From NCBI GenBank assembly GCA_022827835.1, contig JAJEIO010000019.1, positions 124,001-188,000 of the forward strand: DNA of 64,000 nucleotides, written 5' to 3'. The stretch is from Candidatus Latescibacterota bacterium. Lineage in GTDB: Bacteria; Latescibacterota; UBA2968; UBA8231. Below are positions 8,160 through 17,237 of this stretch, in pieces (the first letter of the stretch is position 1; each line of letters begins with the position of its first letter). Both the position numbers and the translations under genes were made by a program. Under the pieces are notes generated by a model. It had not been told where the DNA came from and ran no database searches. It worked only from the letters and a program-made list of their open reading frames with translations.

Positions 8160-9068
8160 ATGAGCGAAGCATACGTAGTGGATAAGAATCTGGGGCAGCC
8201 GTTGCTTTTAGAGGAAGGCGACCTGCCGCAAAAAAACGCCGATGGCAAGCCAGTCGTCGAGCCGACCGACGAGCAGAAATACCTCTTCGACGTGCGCGGG
8301 TGGCTGCTGGTGCCCGGGGTCTTGGACAACGACGAGATTGAGGCCATGCACGAGTACGCCTTGCGCGTGCAGCGCCACCCAGAGTCGCTGTCGGAACACG
8401 AGCGTTCCTTTGTCGCCGGGCCGCTGGAGAAGCTGACCGATCATCCGGTTGTAGTGGGCTTCCTCAACGAATTCTTGGCGTTCCCAGGGCTGTCGAGCGC
8501 CGAGTGCTATGGGTTTCGGATGGAGGGCAGCGGCTTGCGCAACCCAGCGGCGACTCCCGAGCGCGAGGGCGTTTTCAACCCGCACAACGGCAGCGGCTTC
8601 TTTCGCTTTGCCGTGGATTCGCACCACTACCAGAGCATTCCCGGCAAGTCCTTTAGCGGATTGACGCGGGTGGTGTGGGAGCTGGCACCGGTCAAAATGC
8701 GGCAGGGCGGCACGCTCTTAGCCACGGGGAGCCACAAGGCCGCATACCCCTCGCCCGAATCGATTCAGGACCCGCATTCAGCGGTGTGGGAAACATACGA
8801 GTGCCCGGCTGGGTCCGTGCTGTTTTTCACAGAGGCCCTAGCGCACAGCACCTCGCCGTGGACCAATGCCGACAACGAGCGGGTGGGCATCTTCAACCTC
8901 TATAATAGCGTTGGCTCGCGCTGGAGTTCGTGGTCGCCGCCGGCTGAACTCATTGAGCAGATGCCGCCGATGCGGCAGACTCTCTTTCGCGGCACGTACT
9001 GCGCCGACAACGTGCCGGGATTCCGCTACGGCGGACAGAATCAGCGGGATCGGCCGGTCGCCGGATGA
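8160..9068 (+). CDS. PhyH-like dioxygenase, variant metal site (H-x-G)
   Basis: A 302-aa PhyH-fold protein. The N-terminal motif YLFDVRGWL links it to the copies at 1303 and 51935. The metal motif position reads H142-N143-G144 (NPHNGSGF), lacking the Asp, while the distal His is kept in LAHSTSPW (H229) and the GGTLLATGSHK strand is present. The open frame begins earlier at 8085 inside the preceding gene, but ATG 8160 has AAAAGGGA upstream and a typical N-terminus. H-x-G is the arrangement of non-haem iron halogenases, where the vacant site binds halide; whether that holds here is unknown. Confidence 0.87.
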   Translation: MSEAYVVDKNLGQPLLLEEGDLPQKNADGKPVVEPTDEQKYLFDVRGWLLVPGVLDNDEIEAMHEYALRVQRHPESLSEHERSFVAGPLEKLTDHPVVVGFLNEFLAFPGLSSAECYGFRMEGSGLRNPAATPEREGVFNPHNGSGFFRFAVDSHHYQSIPGKSFSGLTRVVWELAPVKMRQGGTLLATGSHKAAYPSPESIQDPHSAVWETYECPAGSVLFFTEALAHSTSPWTNADNERVGIFNLYNSVGSRWSSWSPPAELIEQMPPMRQTLFRGTYCADNVPGFRYGGQNQRDRPVAG

Positions 9069-9128
9069 TGAACTCGCGCTAGGCGAGGTGTTGACGCAAA
9101 GGGTTGCGATTTAAAAGGAAAGCGACGG

Positions 9129-10142
9129 ATGTATATCCAAGACCAAATTTCTATCGGCGAACTCGACGACGAGCATCTGAGCTTCTTTCGCGCGATCGGG
9201 GTGGACTCGATCCATCTGGAGCTGCGCGGGGGAGCGCCCGTAGCCGGGCGGCGGGGCGGTACCGGTTCGGCGAATACGTCGCTGGCGCAGGATTTAAAGG
9301 CCGGCAAGGACTGCACTGACGCGTTGGCGCAGGCGCGGGAAAAGGTCGAGGCGCACGGCATGAAGCTGAACAATATCTTCATGCCCGCTTGGGAGGAGAT
9401 CACCTTGGCCGAAGAGGACATGGACGAGAAGATCGGCCACTGGTGCAAGATGTTGGAGAGCGTGGGCCGAGCCGGCATTCCCTGCGTGGGCTGGAACTTC
9501 AAGCCCATGGGCAACTTTCGCACCCCTGCGGATACGGGTAGGGGCGGCGTGCAATACAGTACGTTCGACTACGCAGTTTTTGCTAAAAATCGGCCCGAAC
9601 CGCACGATCCTCCGGTAGATGAAGCGCAGATGTGGGCGCGGATGGAGCGATTTTTAGCAGCGGCGATCCCCGCAGCCGAAAAGGCGGGCGTGCGGATGGC
9701 CCTGCACCCGGACGACCCGCCAATTCCCGAGCCGCTAGCGGGCGTGGCGCAGATTTGTTCGACCTTGGAACAGTTCCGCAAGATCTTCTTCGAGATCGCG
9801 CCGAGCGACAGCAATTGCATGCTCTTTTGCCAAGGGTGCATGACTGAGTTGCTAGGGCCGGAAAAGATCTACGACGCAATCGCCGAAATGGCTGCAAAGG
9901 ACAAGATCGCGTGGGTGCATTTCCGCAATGTACGCGGGCAGTTGCCGCGATTTACCGAGGTGTTTTTGGACGAGGGAGAGGTAGATATGCGGCGAGCGAT
10001 GGAGGTGTATCGCGATAATGGATTCAATGGGCCGTATATGATGGACCACACGCCGTCTTTTCCACATGGGTACGGGTCGTTGTACGGGAAGGCGTATGCG
10101 ATTGGGTATATTCGGGCGTTGATACAGACGGTGTACGGATAA
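9129..10142 (+). CDS. Mannonate dehydratase-like TIM-barrel enzyme
   Basis: A 337-aa protein resembling UxuA of the xylose-isomerase-like TIM-barrel superfamily. Diagnostic is MALHPDDPPIPEPLAG, the UxuA metal-binding segment, followed by a Cys in LFCQGCM, a His in WVHFRNVRG and the C-terminal MMDHTPSFPHG. UxuA dehydrates D-mannonate to 2-keto-3-deoxygluconate using a metal. An early segment GGAPVAGRRGGTG is longer than expected and may be a loop. AAAGGAAA precedes the ATG. Position between PhyH genes and ahead of an HpcH/HpaI aldolase supports sugar-acid breakdown; the exact sugar acid is open. Confidence 0.87.
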   Translation: MYIQDQISIGELDDEHLSFFRAIGVDSIHLELRGGAPVAGRRGGTGSANTSLAQDLKAGKDCTDALAQAREKVEAHGMKLNNIFMPAWEEITLAEEDMDEKIGHWCKMLESVGRAGIPCVGWNFKPMGNFRTPADTGRGGVQYSTFDYAVFAKNRPEPHDPPVDEAQMWARMERFLAAAIPAAEKAGVRMALHPDDPPIPEPLAGVAQICSTLEQFRKIFFEIAPSDSNCMLFCQGCMTELLGPEKIYDAIAEMAAKDKIAWVHFRNVRGQLPRFTEVFLDEGEVDMRRAMEVYRDNGFNGPYMMDHTPSFPHGYGSLYGKAYAIGYIRALIQTVYG

Positions 10143-10162
10143 GCTGACTTGGAGGAGAGACC

Positions 10163-11023
10163 ATGCCAGTATTGAGCAAAGAAGATCGAGCTTTCTGGGA
10201 AGAGAACGGCTATGTGATCGTCCACAACGCCGTGCCCCAAGAAAACTTAGACGCGATGGTAGCGACGATCTGGGAATTTCTAGAGATGGACCCAGAATGC
10301 GAAGAGGATTGGTACAAGTACCAGCCCTATACCCGCGACAATCTGTGCTCGCCGATATCAGCGGCCGGGATGGTCGAGATCTACCAGCACCAAGCCCTAT
10401 GGGACAATCGGCAGTACCCCAAGGTGCATCAGGCTTTTGCTGAGATTTGGGGCGACGAGAAGTTGTGGGTCTCGCTGGACCGGGCCAATATGAAACCACC
10501 GGCGCGCGAGGACCGGCCCGAGTGGTGCAACAAGGGGATGATTCACTGGGATGTCGATACGACACAGCAGCCGGTGGCCTTTGGGGTGCAAGGGGTGTTG
10601 TATTTGACGGATACGGCAGAAGACCAAGGCGGCTTCCAGTGCGTACCCGGCTTTCACCGGATGTTCGACGAATGGGTTAAGACCCAGCCGGCGGATCGCA
10701 ATACGCGCAAACCCGCTCTGGCGGGGCTGACGGTCGAGTCGATTGCGGGCCAAGCCGGGGACTTGCTGATCTGGCATCGGTTGTTGGCCCACGGCAACGG
10801 CCACAATCGGTCTGACCGGCCGCGCTTGGCGCAGTATATCACCATGTCGCCAGCACCCGCGAACGGAGAAGCCGCACGTCAGGATCGGATCGCGGCCTGG
10901 CAGGAGCGGCGACCGACGCCGCGCTGGCCCGGCGATGCGCGGGATTGGGAACATCAGCATCAGCAGCCAGCCGAGTTGACCTCCCTAGGGCGGAAGCTCT
11001 TGGGGGTGGATTCGTGGAGTTAA
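10163..11023 (+). CDS. Phytanoyl-CoA dioxygenase family protein (canonical)
   Basis: A 286-aa PhyH oxygenase. H-W-D in MIHWDVDTTQQP supplies two iron ligands and the distal His is in RLLAHGNGHN, with GGFQCVPGFHR as the family strand. It starts EDRAFWEENGYVIV, the classical N-terminal helix, and has a strong GGAGGAG ribosome site. The tail after residue 230 is Arg/Pro-rich and variable. It follows the UxuA-like gene by 20 bases and precedes the aldolase by 21, so it belongs to the same operon. Confidence 0.91.
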   Translation: MPVLSKEDRAFWEENGYVIVHNAVPQENLDAMVATIWEFLEMDPECEEDWYKYQPYTRDNLCSPISAAGMVEIYQHQALWDNRQYPKVHQAFAEIWGDEKLWVSLDRANMKPPAREDRPEWCNKGMIHWDVDTTQQPVAFGVQGVLYLTDTAEDQGGFQCVPGFHRMFDEWVKTQPADRNTRKPALAGLTVESIAGQAGDLLIWHRLLAHGNGHNRSDRPRLAQYITMSPAPANGEAARQDRIAAWQERRPTPRWPGDARDWEHQHQQPAELTSLGRKLLGVDSWS

Positions 11024-11044
11024 AACTTTTTAAGGAGCTATTCA

Positions 11045-11926
11045 ATGAGTAAGAAAATCAACCGCGCCGTCGAACTTCTCGCCGAGGATCAGCCCATCTA
11101 CTACACAGGTGCCCACGCCGGACACGTGCTGACCTACGAGCAGGGAAAAGAGGACGCTGGAACTTGGGCCGACTACATCAACGTCGGCATGGAACACGGT
11201 TCGTTCGACATGACGGGGCTGGACGAGTACTTGCGCGGCTTGATTGCCGGCGGGCCGACCCGCAGCGGGCATCGGACTCCGGCGATCATCGTCGAGGCCC
11301 CGGTCGAGGGCCGATCCGAGGAGATCGTGCGCTACAATGCTTGGCAGTTTCGGCAGATCTTGGGCCGGGGTGCGCACGGAATTCTGCTTTGCCAAGCTGA
11401 ATCGGCCAGGGCTGTCCGGGCCTTTGTCGAGTCGTGCCGCTATCCGGTCAATACGATCGGCGTTGGTGCCGATTTAGGCCGAGGCACGCGCGGCGTCGGC
11501 TCAGAGGGGGTGTGTGCGGGTGTTTGGGGTGCAAGCCGCGACGAGTATCTGGCCAAAGCCGATCCTTGGCCGCTGAACCCGGAAGGCGAGTTGCTGTTAG
11601 GGCTGAAGATCGAGTCGGTGGCCGCCCTGCCCCACATTGAGGAAATCCTGTCCGTACCCGGGATCGGCTTTGCCGAAATGGGCCCGGGCGATTTGAGCCT
11701 TTCGCTGGGGTATCGGACGATGCCGCAGCCGTGGCCCGAGCAGATGCAAGAGACGCACGAGCGGGTCAAGGCGGCGTGCCAGCAAAACGGCGTGGCCTTT
11801 TTGGATGGGTCCGCGCCCGAAACGGTCACAGCAAAAATTGACGCTGGGGCGCGAGTGTTCTCAGGGGGAAATGAGGAAACAGCCCGAGTGGGGCGAGCGC
11901 ACACGCGGCGGGAGATGCCGGTGTAG
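11045..11926 (+). CDS. HpcH/HpaI-type aldolase
   Basis: A 293-aa metal-dependent class II aldolase of the HpcH/HpaI (2-keto-3-deoxy acid, pyruvate-forming) family. Metal ligands are the Glu in LKIESVAALPHIEE and the Asp in MGPGDLSLSLG. The N-terminal part holds NVGMEHGSFDMTGLD, the substrate-pocket strand of the family. AAGGAG lies upstream. It is the last gene of the operon and is followed by a clear terminator. It would cleave the keto-deoxy acid made by the upstream dehydratases to pyruvate plus an aldehyde. Two further paralogues lie at 18222 and 19073. Confidence 0.88.
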   Translation: MSKKINRAVELLAEDQPIYYTGAHAGHVLTYEQGKEDAGTWADYINVGMEHGSFDMTGLDEYLRGLIAGGPTRSGHRTPAIIVEAPVEGRSEEIVRYNAWQFRQILGRGAHGILLCQAESARAVRAFVESCRYPVNTIGVGADLGRGTRGVGSEGVCAGVWGASRDEYLAKADPWPLNPEGELLLGLKIESVAALPHIEEILSVPGIGFAEMGPGDLSLSLGYRTMPQPWPEQMQETHERVKAACQQNGVAFLDGSAPETVTAKIDAGARVFSGGNEETARVGRAHTRREMPV

Positions 11927-11950
11927 CGCAGCCATCCAATCCAACCTGCC

Positions 11951-11990
11951 GACAAGGGGTGAACGGTTGCGTTCGCCCCTTGTCAATTTT
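11951..11990 (+). terminator. Rho-independent terminator after the aldolase gene
   Basis: A 14-base-pair stem (11951-11964 with 11971-11984, one G-U pair) closes a 6-base loop and is followed by AATTTT. It lies 24 bases after the aldolase stop and ends the six-gene operon. The open frame of the next gene runs through it, one reason to start that gene later. Confidence 0.85.
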
Positions 11991-12036
11991 GCGAGACAGA
12001 TTCCAAGGATATGCAAATGTACATTGGAATAGTACC

Positions 12037-13761
12037 ATGAGCGGGGACAAAAAAATGTTGCGCAGTGCGGGGTGGTTTGGCGACGAGTGGCATCAGGGTT
12101 TCGTGTCCCGAGGCTGGACCAAAAACCAGGGCCATCCCGAGCAGATGTTCGACGGCCGACCCGTAATCGGGATCTGCAACACGTGGTCGGACTTGAATCC
12201 TTGCAACGCCCATCTGCGGATCTTGGCCGAGCAGGTCAAGCGCGGGGTGTACGAGGCCGGGGGCTTTCCACTCGAATTTCCAGTTACCTCGCTCGGCGAG
12301 ACAATGATGAAGCCAACTACCATGCTCTACCGCAACTTGGCGAGCATGGACGTGGAGGAAAGCATCCGCGCCAATCCGCTCGACGGGGTGGTGCTGCTGA
12401 CCGGCTGCGACAAAACGACGCCAGCCTGTCTGATGGGAGCGGCGAGCGTGGACTTGCCGACCATCGCGGTAACGGGCGGGCCGATGCTCAATGGCAAGTT
12501 CCGCAATGAGAATATCGGCTCCGGCACGGATGTCTATCGCTTTACGACCGAGCTGCGAGCCGGGAGCATCTCGCGCTTGGATTACCTGGAGGCCGAGGCC
12601 GGGATTTCGCGCTCGGACGGCCACTGCATGACCATGGGCACGGCCTCGACGATGGCCTGCATGGTCGAGACTGTCGGGCTGACGCTGCCGAGCGGCGCGG
12701 CGATTCCTGGGCCGGATGCGCGGCGCAAGCGCTTGGGGCATCTAGCGGGCAATCGCATCGTCGAGATGGTGCGAGAAGACTTGCGCATGTCGCGCATTTT
12801 GACGCGGCCAGCCATAGAAAACGCCATCAAGGTCAACGCAGCGCTGGGCGGCTCGACCAACTTCGTGGTGCATCTGTTGGCCATCGCCGGGCGGCTCGAC
12901 GTCGAATTGGAACTGGACGACTTCGACCGCTTGGGCAGCCGCATGCCGCACTTGGTCAATCTAATGCCCTCGGGCGAATATCTGATGGAGGACTTCTTCT
13001 ACGCCGGGGGCCTGCCTGCCGTGATCCAAGAGCTGAAGGAACATCTGCACATGGATACCTTGACGGTGACGGGCAAGACGCTCGGCGAGAACAACGCCGG
13101 TGCCCAGTGCTACAACCGAGCGGTCATCGCCGCGATCGACAAGCCGCTCAAGGAAGCGGCTGGGATCGCCGTGCTCCGGGGCAACCTCTGTCCGGATGGG
13201 GCGATTATCAAGCCGTCGGCCGCCTCGCCCGAGCTAATGCAGCATTGCGGACGAGCCGTGGTATTTGAAAGTATAGAAGACTATAGGGCGCGGATTGACG
13301 ATCCCAATCTCGACGTGGACAGAGACTGCGTGCTGGTCTTGAAAGGCATCGGCCCCAAGGGCTTCCCCGGTATGCCCGAAGCCGGGAAGTTCGGATTGCC
13401 CAAGAAGCTGTTACAGCAGGGCGTGCGCGACATGGTTTGCATATCGGACGGACGGATGAGCGGCACGGCCTACGGCACGGTGATTCTGCACGTCGCGCCC
13501 GAAGCCGCGGTGGGCGGCCCGCTGGCCTTGGTGCAGGATGGCGATCTGATCGAGTTGGACGTGGAGAAACGGTCGTTGAATATGGCCGTGCCTGACGAGG
13601 AGCTACAAAGCAGGCGGCAAACATGGACGCCGCCCGCGCCGGTTGTCACACGGGGATATGCCGGCCTGTATGTCAAGCATGTGCTCCAAGCCGACAAGGG
13701 CGTTGACTTGGATATCTTGGTCGGCGGGTCCGGGTCGGATGTCTATCGGGAGCCGAGGTAG
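12037..13761 (+). CDS. IlvD/Edd-family sugar-acid dehydratase (L-arabinonate dehydratase-like)
   Basis: A 574-aa iron-sulfur dehydratase. Cluster and active-site segments are visible: [45 protein letters not shown] and the C-terminal [11 protein letters not shown]. The family removes water from dihydroxy acids or aldonic acids; the [13 protein letters not shown] start and length fit the pentonate/hexonate branch rather than the isoleucine-valine enzyme. ATG 12037 is chosen because the upstream frame (to 11959) overlaps a terminator. A second ATG at 12055 is possible. It would give a 2-keto-3-deoxy acid for the nearby aldolases. It converges with the RidA gene with no gap. Confidence 0.9.
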   Translation: MSGDKKMLRSAGWFGDEWHQGFVSRGWTKNQGHPEQMFDGRPVIGICNTWSDLNPCNAHLRILAEQVKRGVYEAGGFPLEFPVTSLGETMMKPTTMLYRNLASMDVEESIRANPLDGVVLLTGCDKTTPACLMGAASVDLPTIAVTGGPMLNGKFRNENIGSGTDVYRFTTELRAGSISRLDYLEAEAGISRSDGHCMTMGTASTMACMVETVGLTLPSGAAIPGPDARRKRLGHLAGNRIVEMVREDLRMSRILTRPAIENAIKVNAALGGSTNFVVHLLAIAGRLDVELELDDFDRLGSRMPHLVNLMPSGEYLMEDFFYAGGLPAVIQELKEHLHMDTLTVTGKTLGENNAGAQCYNRAVIAAIDKPLKEAAGIAVLRGNLCPDGAIIKPSAASPELMQHCGRAVVFESIEDYRARIDDPNLDVDRDCVLVLKGIGPKGFPGMPEAGKFGLPKKLLQQGVRDMVCISDGRMSGTAYGTVILHVAPEAAVGGPLALVQDGDLIELDVEKRSLNMAVPDEELQSRRQTWTPPAPVVTRGYAGLYVKHVLQADKGVDLDILVGGSGSDVYREPR

Positions 13762-14160
13762 TTAGCTATCGCTGCCGAGCACGGCTATAGCCTCGACCTC
13801 GACCAGCATACCGGGTATTACTAGGTCGGCGACCGTCACGGTAGAGCTAGCGGGGATGTGGTTGGGAAAGGCTTCGGCGCGAGCGGCCGTGTATTCAGCG
13901 TAGCGACCCGTGTCAGTGATAAACGAGGTGATCTTGACCACGTCGTCCATGGTCGCATCGGCCTCGGCGAGCACGGCGCGGATATTGGCAAAGACTTGGC
14001 GCGACTGCGCGGCCATGTCATCTTCGCCGACGAGTTGCCCCTCCGAGTCGAGTGGTCCTTGGCCGGAGACGTAGATCGTATCGCCTACTTGTACAGCCTG
14101 TGAGATGCGGAAATTCTCGGTCCAGGGCCAAGCGGGGTTGTGTGCTTTGCGTTGGGTCAT
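13762..14160 (-). CDS. RidA/YjgF/YER057c family protein
   Basis: A 132-aa protein with the RidA signature: ISQAVQVGDTIYVSGQ near the N-terminus, NIRAVLAEADATMDDVVK in the middle and the C-terminal GMLVEVEAIAVL. RidA members hydrolyse reactive enamines and imines formed by pyridoxal-phosphate enzymes, and some branches act as deaminases in catabolic operons. The usual Arg of true RidA enzymes, near PAS(S/R), is not seen at PASSTVTVADL, so substrate may differ. AGGAA lies before the ATG. It is the final gene of the minus-strand operon running from 17095. Confidence 0.85.
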   Translation of the reverse strand: MTQRKAHNPAWPWTENFRISQAVQVGDTIYVSGQGPLDSEGQLVGEDDMAAQSRQVFANIRAVLAEADATMDDVVKITSFITDTGRYAEYTAARAEAFPNHIPASSTVTVADLVIPGMLVEVEAIAVLGSDS

Positions 14161-14197
14161 AGTGGGATTCCTATTATAGCGGTTTCAGAATTTATTC

Positions 14198-15316
14198 TTA
14201 CTGCCAGAGCGGCTCCCCGTCCTCCATCATACTCTGCAAAAACGCCTCGTTCAGCTCCACTCCTAGCCCTGGCTTCTCGCTCAGCACCACGTGCCCTTCC
14301 TGAATCACCGGCTCGTCAGCGAGTACCACGTCGTTCCACGTCGGGTCGTCGTAGCGATGGAACTCCAAGGCGAGAAAATTGGGCACGCTGGCGCAGACGT
14401 GGGCGTCTCCCACGGTGCTCAAGGCGCTGGAATTGTTGTGCGGGGCAAAGGGGATGTAGTAGGTCTCGGCCATGTTGGCGATCTTGCGGCACTCGGATAG
14501 GCCGCCGCACTTGGAAATGTCGGGCATGATGATATCGACCGCCTGCTGTTCGAGCATGTCGCGGAAACCGTAGCGCAGGTAGGCGTTTTCACCGGCGCAG
14601 ATCGGGGTGCGGGTCGAGTCGGTGATGCGCTTGAGGGCGTCGATATTCTCGGGCGGCACCGGCTCTTCGAGCCACATCAGATTCAGGCCCTCGAGCGCGT
14701 GGGCGAACTTCATCCCAGCGGTGGCGTCGTAGCGGCCGTGCAGGTCAATGGCCAGGTCCATGTGGGGGCCGACGGCCTCGCGGATCTGGTGCGCTTGGTC
14801 GACTAGATCCTCCAACTCGGCAGGGGCCACCGACCAGTTCCAAGGATCGAGTTTTTCCGGGTGGCCCGCGTCGTCGAGGTCGAACTTTATCGCGGTAAAG
14901 CCTTTTGCGCGCGCGTCCTCGGCGCGCTCTTTGTAGTCCTCATGGGCGCTATCGACGTACAGGCGCACCCGGTCGCGGAACTTGCCGCCCAAGAGCCGGT
15001 AAACGGGTACGCCTTGGGCTTTGCCAGCCAAGTCCCACAGCGCGACCTCAAGGCCAGTCAGCGCCGAAATCGCCAAGCCCGACATGCCGCCGCGGAAGAT
15101 GTAGCTGCGGCGGATGCCTTCAAAGAGCGCATCGACATCGCGCGGATCCTTGCCGATAAGCTGGGCAGCCATGGTCTGGGTGGAGCCGCGCCAGCCACCA
15201 TCGACGTGGCTGGCCTCGCCAGTGCCGTAGATGCCCTCGTCGGTGTGGATGCGGACGTAGTGGTAGAGATAGCGGTTTACGCGCACTTCAGCGGTTTTGA
15301 CCTCTGTGATCTTCAA
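14198..15316 (-). CDS. MR/MLE-family dehydratase (KxD type)
   Basis: A 372-aa enolase-superfamily protein. Motifs: base region KFD in AIKFDLDDAG, metal ligands in LAIDLHGRYD, MWLEEPV and ICAGENAY, dyad Asp in IIMPDISKCGG and His in APHNNSSA. A TTG at 15316 with AAGGGA upstream gives the standard LKITEVKTAEVRVN start and avoids overlapping the preceding gene; an ATG at 15358 would overlap it by 26 bases. The KxD motif differs from the KxK, KxH and KxR of the other three paralogues here, so another substrate stereochemistry is likely. A SMP-30-like gene just upstream suggests lactone then acid processing. Confidence 0.88.
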   Translation of the reverse strand: MKITEVKTAEVRVNRYLYHYVRIHTDEGIYGTGEASHVDGGWRGSTQTMAAQLIGKDPRDVDALFEGIRRSYIFRGGMSGLAISALTGLEVALWDLAGKAQGVPVYRLLGGKFRDRVRLYVDSAHEDYKERAEDARAKGFTAIKFDLDDAGHPEKLDPWNWSVAPAELEDLVDQAHQIREAVGPHMDLAIDLHGRYDATAGMKFAHALEGLNLMWLEEPVPPENIDALKRITDSTRTPICAGENAYLRYGFRDMLEQQAVDIIMPDISKCGGLSECRKIANMAETYYIPFAPHNNSSALSTVGDAHVCASVPNFLALEFHRYDDPTWNDVVLADEPVIQEGHVVLSEKPGLGVELNEAFLQSMMEDGEPLWQ

Positions 15317-15332
15317 TGGAATCCCTTTCTTC

Positions 15333-16010
15333 CTATATGTGTAGTTGGCCGATTGCACGCGTGGCCGCGTCGCAGTACCAGAGCACGCCCTCGTGGATGG
15401 TCAGCCCGTGGACTTCGGTGGGGGCCTCGACGCGGATGACCTCCCAGATGCGCCCGTCTTCGGGATCGAGGCGGTTGATGGTGCCGGCCGAGGTGTCGGC
15501 GACCCAGAGGGTGCCGTCGTCAGCCCAAGCTAGGCCGTGGACCCGGAGGCCGGGGACGCGAAAGGAATGGACTTCTTCCCAAGTGCTGGCATCCATCACG
15601 TGAACGAATTGCGAGGGCGGCGAGGCCACGTACACCTTGCCGTCCTTCCACTCTAAACCGTGGGCTCCTGTGACGCGGCCATTCTGCTGGTCGGCGACCC
15701 AGGCGACGACGCCATTGCCAGGCGAATCGAGCTTGGCGATGGTCTGGCCCGTAGCCGGGTCGAGGCGGGCGATCTTAAGCTCAAAGGTCGAGGCGATCCA
15801 CAGCGATCCGTCGCCGAGCGTAATGCCGCTGGAGTGTGCGGTGTCGGTCTGGGCTTCAAAGAGAACTTCGCCGCTCTCGTAGTCGAATTTATAGATTTTG
15901 AGGTCCACTTGGTCGATGCACCAGAGGCCGTCGGGCGCGGCTTGCAGGCCGTTGGGCTGGGGTCCGGGGCATTTGAAACGCTCTTCAACGCGGGCGATCT
16001 GAATGGTCAT
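15333..16010 (-). CDS. SMP-30/NHL-like beta-propeller protein
   Basis: A 225-aa protein of repeated four-stranded blades: each unit has a pattern like DGxLW(I/V)AD followed by an Arg-Leu-Asp-Pro turn (for example GTLWVADTSAGTINRLDPED). This fits the SMP-30/gluconolactonase or streptogramin-lyase-like propellers, but it is shorter than a typical 290-aa gluconolactonase. The metal-binding residues of true lactonases cannot be assigned with certainty. Its place between a PhyH gene and a sugar-acid dehydratase makes a lactonase role attractive. Confidence 0.78.
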   Translation of the reverse strand: MTIQIARVEERFKCPGPQPNGLQAAPDGLWCIDQVDLKIYKFDYESGEVLFEAQTDTAHSSGITLGDGSLWIASTFELKIARLDPATGQTIAKLDSPGNGVVAWVADQQNGRVTGAHGLEWKDGKVYVASPPSQFVHVMDASTWEEVHSFRVPGLRVHGLAWADDGTLWVADTSAGTINRLDPEDGRIWEVIRVEAPTEVHGLTIHEGVLWYCDAATRAIGQLHI

Positions 16011-16038
16011 GGAATGCTTTCTTTGCTAGAGGTTGAGA

Positions 16039-16818
16039 TTAGGCCGACAGGCCCATGAGATAGTTCCAGTTCTGGCGGCGGATGGCGCGCTCCTTGTAGT
16101 GGTCGCTCTGGGAAACGCCCAACGGATTAGTGAAGTTGAGGATATTGGTCACGTCCTCGGCCCGGTCGCGCTCGTTCCAGTCGGCGGGCTTGTTGGCCGC
16201 CTCTGGGTCGTGATTCCAAGTGGGTGCTGTGTTGTCCTGCGTGCGGCGGAAGAGGAACTTGATCATGTGGCGCTTGTGCGGCGAGCGGTTGGCCGCGGTG
16301 CCGTGCCAGAGGTCGTAGTGGGTGAAGGCCACGGTCCCGGCCTTGACCACGAGCGGCACTTGGCCGCGGATGTTGGTGTACGTGGCCATGCGGTCCGTCG
16401 GCGCGTTGCGGAACTGGGTGCCGGGGACGATGATCGTCGGCCCCATGTCGGGCGTGACGTCGGTCGGGTAGTACAGCCCTAAGAAGCGGTTGAGCAGCAC
16501 GTCGCGGTTGTTGAGCCCGTCTTGGTGCCAGTTCATGTGCGGCGAGTTCGGCTGCTTGCAGTGCCAGTGGCGATGCGACTGCACCTCGTAATCCGGGCCG
16601 AGCAGGCTGACGAGCGCGCCTTTGACGGTCGGGTGGTCTAGCACTTGCCAGAGCTCGGGCACGGCTTCGGTGATGGCGTCGCCGGGGTTGTAGTCCAAAA
16701 CGTCGAGTTGGGCGGCGATGGACTCGTTGAGCCCGGCGGGCAATTCCGGCTCGACGAGGTGGTAGCCGGTGACGAGGAAACGGGCCACTTCGGCGTCGCT
16801 GAGTAGATGCTCATTCAT
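16039..16818 (-). CDS. Phytanoyl-CoA dioxygenase family protein (canonical)
   Basis: A 259-aa PhyH oxygenase. The iron site is H-Q-D in MNWHQDGLNN and the distal His in THYDLWHGTAAN; MGPTIIVPGTQF is the family strand and HKRHMIKFLF supplies the 2-oxoglutarate Arg/Lys. ATG 16818 has GGAGG 9 bases upstream and overlaps the stop of the 94-aa gene (ATGAATGA), so translation is probably coupled. The longer frame to 16860 is rejected. The HYDLWH motif is shared with the PhyH-HEAT fusion at 23253, marking a branch distinct from the other copies. Confidence 0.9.
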   Translation of the reverse strand: MNEHLLSDAEVARFLVTGYHLVEPELPAGLNESIAAQLDVLDYNPGDAITEAVPELWQVLDHPTVKGALVSLLGPDYEVQSHRHWHCKQPNSPHMNWHQDGLNNRDVLLNRFLGLYYPTDVTPDMGPTIIVPGTQFRNAPTDRMATYTNIRGQVPLVVKAGTVAFTHYDLWHGTAANRSPHKRHMIKFLFRRTQDNTAPTWNHDPEAANKPADWNERDRAEDVTNILNFTNPLGVSQSDHYKERAIRRQNWNYLMGLSA

Positions 16819-17095
16819 CGGCGATAACCTCCATTTTCTGTAGGATGAATTCATAGCCAATCACGTCCAACTCCCTGTCGTCGAACGGGGCTTGTAGGTG
16901 GGGGAATTGGACGATTTGCCAGCCGTCAACTACGGCGTCGTGTACGGTTGCGTAGGGCCAATCGGGTGCTGATTCGGCGTGGATTTCGGGCGCGAAGCCC
17001 GCGACCGGCTCGATGAGCGTTAGGCCGATGATGTTGGACATGACGCTCGGGGTGCGCGCCTGCAAGTAGAGCAGGCGTTGGCGGGGTGCGTCCAT
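16811..17095 (-). CDS. Small conserved hypothetical protein, 94 aa
   Basis: An unrecognised soluble protein with alternating strands and loops (IIGLTLIEPVAGFAPEI, GWQIVQFPHLQAPFDD) and no motif I can assign. It overlaps the PhyH gene by 8 bases and holds that gene's ribosome site in its last codons, which is the best evidence that it is real. It may be an accessory or binding subunit for the oxygenase. It starts the five-gene minus-strand operon. Confidence 0.65.
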   Translation of the reverse strand: MDAPRQRLLYLQARTPSVMSNIIGLTLIEPVAGFAPEIHAESAPDWPYATVHDAVVDGWQIVQFPHLQAPFDDRELDVIGYEFILQKMEVIADE

Positions 17096-17237
17096 TGGGG
17101 TTAAATCACTCCTGTTATGCGTAAGTCGCTTAATATAGGACGGTCAGGCGGTGCGGCCAATGACGCCACTTGATAATAGCTACCCTCTTCCTTAGCTTGC
17201 CCTGCCGCACGGAATTCCACTAAAGGAGAATCGAAAG

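Noticed and set aside
14173-14178. Perfect TATAAT on the minus strand ahead of the RidA gene
   Set aside because: No acceptable -35 box at 16 to 18 bases, and the start of transcription would fall on the ribosome site; RidA is more simply read from the operon.
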